Both the position numbers and the translations under genes were made by a program. This document shows, in pieces, positions 5,901 through 9,018 of a stretch of DNA of 9,018 nucleotides. The notes under the pieces were generated by a model. It saw only the letters and a program-made list of their open reading frames with translations. It searched no databases and was not told where the DNA came from. The stretch is from Candidatus Methanoperedentaceae archaeon (lineage in GTDB: Archaea > Halobacteriota > Methanosarcinia > Methanosarcinales > Methanoperedenaceae), in NCBI GenBank assembly GCA_013331375.1, contig DUGO01000213.1, forward strand, positions 1-9,018, given 5' to 3'. Each line of letters begins with the position of its first letter. Positions within the stretch are counted from its first letter, which is position 1.

Positions 5901-6665
5901 TTATCCTATCCCGGCAGCGTCAAATGCCTCACGGATGCTACGCAGCAGTTCTGTCCTTGCAGCGAAGAGCTTGTTTCTCGGCACCCACGCACGTATTTCA
6001 AGGTCAACCTTGTCTTCCGAAATGTTCGTGATAAGGATTTCATGCCCCGGCTCAACGAGCACTTTATCATTGTCCCTGATGACCGAGTCTGCAATCTCAA
6101 GCGCCTTTGCAAGCTCATCCCTGGGGGCGATTCTGGACACCAGGTCCAGCCTTCGTATCTCATACTTTGACAGGTTCACTATCTTTGCGTTCATCACCGC
6201 AGAGTTCGGGATTCGCAGGTACCTGTTATCAAATGTCCTTATTCGTGTGGAAAGGAGAGTGATGTCGAGCACATAGCCAGACTGACCCTCAAGCTCTATC
6301 GCATCGCCTATCTCAAACGGCTTATCTGCAATCACGAAGAACCCGGATATCATGTTGCCCACAGATGTCTGTGCAGCAAAGCCGATGGCGATGCCCAGGA
6401 TGCCTGCGGCTGCGAGCACGCCTGTCAGGTTGATGTTGAAAACGCCCAGGAAGGCAAACAGCGTTGCGGCTGCAAGCACATAGAAGGTGATATTTTTCGT
6501 GACGCTGGATACATGACCCCCGAATTTCGGGGCTGTTAGCCGCCCTGCCAGTATGGACGCAAGCTTGGCTGCGAAAAGCCCTGCCACTAAAATCAGGACT
6601 GCCCTGATTACGGTGGTGTACTGGGAGTACAGCACATATACGTCTAACCCGGTTATGTCCGTCAA
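5901..6665 (-). CDS. mscS: MscS-family mechanosensitive channel, short C-terminus
   Basis: A 254-residue small-conductance mechanosensitive channel. Membrane helices lie near residues 17-40, 58-76 and 80-112. The third is the Gly/Ala-rich pore helix (GVLAAAGILGIAIGFAAQTS at 82-101), continuing into SVGNMISGFFVIADKPFEIGD (101-121). The beta domain follows, with RIPNSAVMNAKIVNLS (151-166), then the alpha/beta domain ending FDAAGIG. Channels of this type open under membrane tension and release solutes in osmotic downshock. The protein stops where relatives such as E. coli MscS continue with a Pro-rich strand that forms the cytoplasmic barrel, so that segment is missing. The start is TTG at 6665, overlapping the DUF432-like stop by 4 bases (TTGA), with GAAGGAG well placed upstream. 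It is thus translationally coupled to the DUF432-like gene and followed by tRNA-Glu. Confidence 0.93.
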   Translation of the reverse strand: MTDITGLDVYVLYSQYTTVIRAVLILVAGLFAAKLASILAGRLTAPKFGGHVSSVTKNITFYVLAAATLFAFLGVFNINLTGVLAAAGILGIAIGFAAQTSVGNMISGFFVIADKPFEIGDAIELEGQSGYVLDITLLSTRIRTFDNRYLRIPNSAVMNAKIVNLSKYEIRRLDLVSRIAPRDELAKALEIADSVIRDNDKVLVEPGHEILITNISEDKVDLEIRAWVPRNKLFAARTELLRSIREAFDAAGIG

Positions 6666-7354
6666 AGCCCCAGCTCCTTCGCTATGCCAAGCTTATCGAA
6701 CTTAATAAGAACGGTCTGTGCAATGGACATCTTCCTGTCTATGAGCACCCTTGGCTCAATTGCAGCAGGCGATGTCCTGATGCCGTACTCAACGCCGAAC
6801 TCGTTCGAGGACAGCACGTCCACGTATACCTCATCCGTGAACATCCCGTTGTCGCATTCATAGAGCCTGAGGTTCATGGGGTCTATCACTATCCTTGAAA
6901 GCTCCCTTGTCTCATCACCTCTGTTGGTTACTCTGAGCGGGACAAGCGCATCTTCGGTCTTAAAGACATCATACTGGAACTCAGCCTGTACGAATGTGCA
7001 CAACACCCCAAGATGCACTGCGCCGTACCAGGCGTTCCTTGTGAACTCGACATGCCTGTCTATTTCTATCGCCTTATTCCCTGCATGAAGCATTAGCCTT
7101 GTCGAAAGGGGAAGCCGCAGGAACATGGATGTGCTTGAGCCCGGGGGCAGCCTCACAAGATCGAATCTGACCATGTACGGTCTGTCATAAAAATCTCTTG
7201 CCATGTCAACCGAAAACTCACCCTTTACGGCAGCATAGCTCACCCCAGCCCCTGACCTTATCCTGACCATTCCCGTGTTCAGCCTGTCGAAAACGTATTC
7301 CTTCCCTAAGAAGCCGGCTTTCAGGGAACGCCCTTCCTTGTGTTCAATTTCCAT
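6662..7354 (-). CDS. DUF432-like archaeal protein, coupled to mscS
   Basis: A 230-residue soluble protein without a signal peptide or membrane segment, predicted rich in beta strands. I assign it tentatively to DUF432 from general likeness, in particular the FTRNAWYGAVHLGVLCTFVQ stretch at 104-123, and from its position directly before an MscS gene. Other visible patches are FYDRPYMVRFDLVRLPPGSS (55-74), LPLSTRLMLHAG (81-92), PLRVTNRGD (139-147) and IVIDPMNLRLYE (155-166). Function is not established. Its stop overlaps the TTG start of mscS, so both are made from one message and may act together, for example as a channel accessory or regulator (inference). The ATG at 7354 lies about 27 bases from a TATA box, suggesting a leaderless message. 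Confidence 0.75.
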   Translation of the reverse strand: MEIEHKEGRSLKAGFLGKEYVFDRLNTGMVRIRSGAGVSYAAVKGEFSVDMARDFYDRPYMVRFDLVRLPPGSSTSMFLRLPLSTRLMLHAGNKAIEIDRHVEFTRNAWYGAVHLGVLCTFVQAEFQYDVFKTEDALVPLRVTNRGDETRELSRIVIDPMNLRLYECDNGMFTDEVYVDVLSSNEFGVEYGIRTSPAAIEPRVLIDRKMSIAQTVLIKFDKLGIAKELGL

Positions 7355-7377
7355 CGGATATTACATGCTGGTTTGCT

Positions 7378-7397
7378 GTATAAGTTTTTTCCGGAAA
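7378..7397 (-). promoter_or_regulatory. TATA/BRE promoter of the DUF432-mscS operon, with a palindrome at the BRE
   Basis: The minus strand reads TTTCCGGAAAAAACTTATAC: an A-run BRE followed by ACTTATAC, centred about 27 bases before ATG 7354, so transcription should begin at or near the start codon. Immediately upstream is the perfect 10-base palindrome TTTCCGGAAA (7388-7397), a possible regulator site touching the BRE. The promoter lies in the 64-base gap after the ilvD stop. Confidence 0.6.
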
Positions 7398-7418
7398 GCC
7401 ATGTCAGATTACGCCACG

Positions 7419-9018
7419 CTATTCCAGGATGCCCCCGCCTGCCGCAGAGCCTACCGACCTCTGGTACCTCTCAAGATAGCCGCCCTGAACCTTTGATTGC
7501 CAATGCCCGGGCTTTCGTTTCTTCAATTCTTCCACCTTTACTTCGAGGTCAAGCTTCCTTACGGGTATGTCTATGGAGATAAGGTCCCCATCGCTCACAA
7601 GCGATATTGGTCCGCCCTCCGCCGCCTCCGGCGACACATGACCTATGCACGGACCTCTTGTGCCTCCCGAGAAGCGCCCGTCAGTAATCAATGCGACCGA
7701 CTCAAGGAGCCCCCTGCCTGCCAGGGCTGCGGTCAGCGATAGCATCTCCCTCATGCCGGGACCGCCTTTCGGACCCTCGTATCTCACAACGACTACGTCG
7801 CCAGCCTTTATATTCCCGTCCATGGCAGCCGACATCGCGCTCTCTTCGCCGTCGAACACCCTCGCCCGTCCCCGAAACGTCATCATCGCGGGCGCAACTG
7901 CTATCTGCTTCACCACAGCCCCGTCGGGCGCGAGCGAGCCGCGCAGGACTGCTATCCCGCCTTCCCTGTGAACCGGACTGTCAAGCGTGGCTATCACTTC
8001 CCTGTTCGCCTTCGGATTGACTATCACATTTGATGCCAGGTTCTCGCCCAGCGTCTTACCTGACACAGTGAGCGCATTGAGCGCAAGCTTCGACCCGAGC
8101 CGTGACATCACGGCTGGCACGCCACCGGCGCGTTCAAAGTCGACAAGATACCTGTTCCCGCCTGGTCGCAGGTTTATGAGATGAGGAGTATCGCGGCTCA
8201 GCCTGTCGAAAAGCTCGAGCTCAAGCCGAATGCCGAACTCGTGCGCTATCGCAGGTAGGTGGAGCACCGTGTTCGTGCTGCCGCCTATCGCCATGTCCAC
8301 CCGGATGGCGTTCTGTATGGCATCCGATGTCACTATGTTCCTTGCAGTGATGCCTTTCTTTACCAGCTCAACTATTCCGGCGCCCGATTCTTTTGCTATC
8401 CGCACCTTGCGCGCGTCCACAGCGTGCGCAGTGCCGCATCCCGGAAGGCTCATGCCGAGAGCCTCAGTGACGCATGCCATGGTATTGGCAGTGAAAAGCC
8501 CGGCGCATGAACCCGCCCCGCAGCATGCGAAGTCCTCCAGGTTCTTTATGTCCTGCGCTGCCATTTTCCCTGCCCTGCCAACAGCTTCGAAAATGGATAT
8601 GACATCGCAGGGCTCGTCTCCCACGATGCCGGGTAGCATGGGTCCGCCTGTCACTACAACTGCAGGGATGTCCAGGCGCCCGGCTGCCATCAGGTGCCCG
8701 GGCACTATCTTGTCGCAGGTGGGTATCATGACCATGCCGTCGAACTGGTGGGCCTCGACCATGAGCTCGATGCTGTCGGCTATTAGCTCCCTGCTCGGGA
8801 GCGAGTTCTTCATGCCCGCGTGTCCCATCGCAATGCCGTCGCATATCCCGATAGTATTGAACTCAAACGGAACACCGCCTGCCATTCTTACCCCGGCTTT
8901 TACTGCTTCTGCAAGCTTATCGAGGTGGATGTGGCCGGGTACTATCTCGTTCCACGAGTTTACCACCCCGACGAAAGGCATGCTCATTTCCTCATCCGTC
9001 AGCCCGACTGCTTTTAAT
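7419..9018 (-). CDS. ilvD: Dihydroxy-acid dehydratase (N-terminus beyond right edge)
   Basis: The frame is open from the stop at 7419 to the window's end. The internal ATG at 8987 is not the true start: the ten codons before it read [10 protein letters not shown], the conserved IlvD N-terminal stretch, so roughly 20 residues are missing. From that ATG, 522 residues follow, typical of the about 550-residue enzyme. IlvD converts dihydroxy-isovalerate and dihydroxy-methylvalerate to the keto acids leading to valine, isoleucine, leucine and CoA precursors, using an iron-sulfur cluster and a divalent metal. Counting from the internal Met, three cysteines sit at ligand positions: GICDG (C49), PTCDK (C91, with the adjacent D92 and K93 for metal) and GAGSCAGL (C161). 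The catalytic [20 protein letters not shown] near the C-terminus is intact. C49 suggests the [2Fe-2S] type. No neighbour is from the same pathway; the promoter is outside the window. Confidence 0.97.
   Translation of the reverse strand, partial: LKAVGLTDEEMSMPFVGVVNSWNEIVPGHIHLDKLAEAVKAGVRMAGGVPFEFNTIGICDGIAMGHAGMKNSLPSRELIADSIELMVEAHQFDGMVMIPTCDKIVPGHLMAAGRLDIPAVVVTGGPMLPGIVGDEPCDVISIFEAVGRAGKMAAQDIKNLEDFACCGAGSCAGLFTANTMACVTEALGMSLPGCGTAHAVDARKVRIAKESGAGIVELVKKGITARNIVTSDAIQNAIRVDMAIGGSTNTVLHLPAIAHEFGIRLELELFDRLSRDTPHLINLRPGGNRYLVDFERAGGVPAVMSRLGSKLALNALTVSGKTLGENLASNVIVNPKANREVIATLDSPVHREGGIAVLRGSLAPDGAVVKQIAVAPAMMTFRGRARVFDGEESAMSAAMDGNIKAGDVVVVRYEGPKGGPGMREMLSLTAALAGRGLLESVALITDGRFSGGTRGPCIGHVSPEAAEGGPISLVSDGDLISIDIPVRKLDLEVKVEELKKRKPGHWQSKVQGGYLERYQRSVGSAAGGGILE

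Noticed and set aside
8464..8844. 126-residue minus-strand frame inside ilvD.
   Set aside because: Out of frame with the conserved IlvD motifs; low-complexity His/Arg-rich translation.
8985..8987. ATG at 8987 as the ilvD start.
   Set aside because: The ten codons before it encode the conserved [10 protein letters not shown] stretch, so the true start lies beyond the window.
1..9018. CRISPR array, insertion sequence, prophage, toxin-antitoxin or defence island.
   Set aside because: No regularly spaced repeats, transposase, integrase or known defence motifs were found on either strand; gene content is ordinary chromosomal.

Overview
This window is almost certainly from an archaeon, most likely a methanogen- or ANME-like euryarchaeote (Halobacteriota); no closer placement is justified. 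Several genes have a TATA-like box about 25 to 35 bases before the start codon and little or no leader. The tRNA gene encodes no 3' CCA. The gene content includes an ArcS-motif archaeosine protein, a hexulose-phosphate synthase/RraA fusion, a DUF432-like protein beside MscS and an MTH1187-type thiamine-binding protein. G+C is roughly 60% in most hand-counted genes.

Layout, left to right. The left edge holds the first 169 residues of a KUP-type potassium transporter (minus strand), in visibly lower-G+C DNA, preceded by an EamA/DMT transporter on the same strand. A divergent promoter region follows. Rightward from it run a universal stress protein and, overlapping its stop codon, a stand-alone protein with the ArcS signature (archaeosine tRNA modification). 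Converging on this pair is a minus-strand two-gene unit: the HPS-RraA fusion and a 72-residue charged, probably coiled-coil protein. A non-coding region with a repeated dyad separates that unit from a rightward MBL-fold metallohydrolase. The MBL gene overlaps tail to tail with a leftward thiamine-binding protein. Then come a tRNA-Glu(CTC) gene, an overlapping DUF432-like/MscS pair, and the 3' 97% or so of ilvD (dihydroxy-acid dehydratase), all leftward; ilvD runs off the right edge.

Functionally this is mostly chromosomal housekeeping: ion and osmotic homeostasis (KUP, MscS), pentose and one-carbon metabolism (HPS), branched-chain amino acid synthesis (IlvD), tRNA supply and modification (tRNA-Glu, ArcS-like), and stress response (Usp). 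I see no CRISPR array, insertion sequence, phage or defence system. Nothing here is clearly a new system. The points most worth following are the stand-alone ArcS-motif protein coupled to Usp, the MscS that ends just before the usual C-terminal barrel strand and is coupled to a DUF432-like gene, the HPS-RraA operon with its small partner, and the repeated dyad at 4452-4493. No stretch over 300 bases lacks a gene; the longest non-coding gap is 4317-4583.
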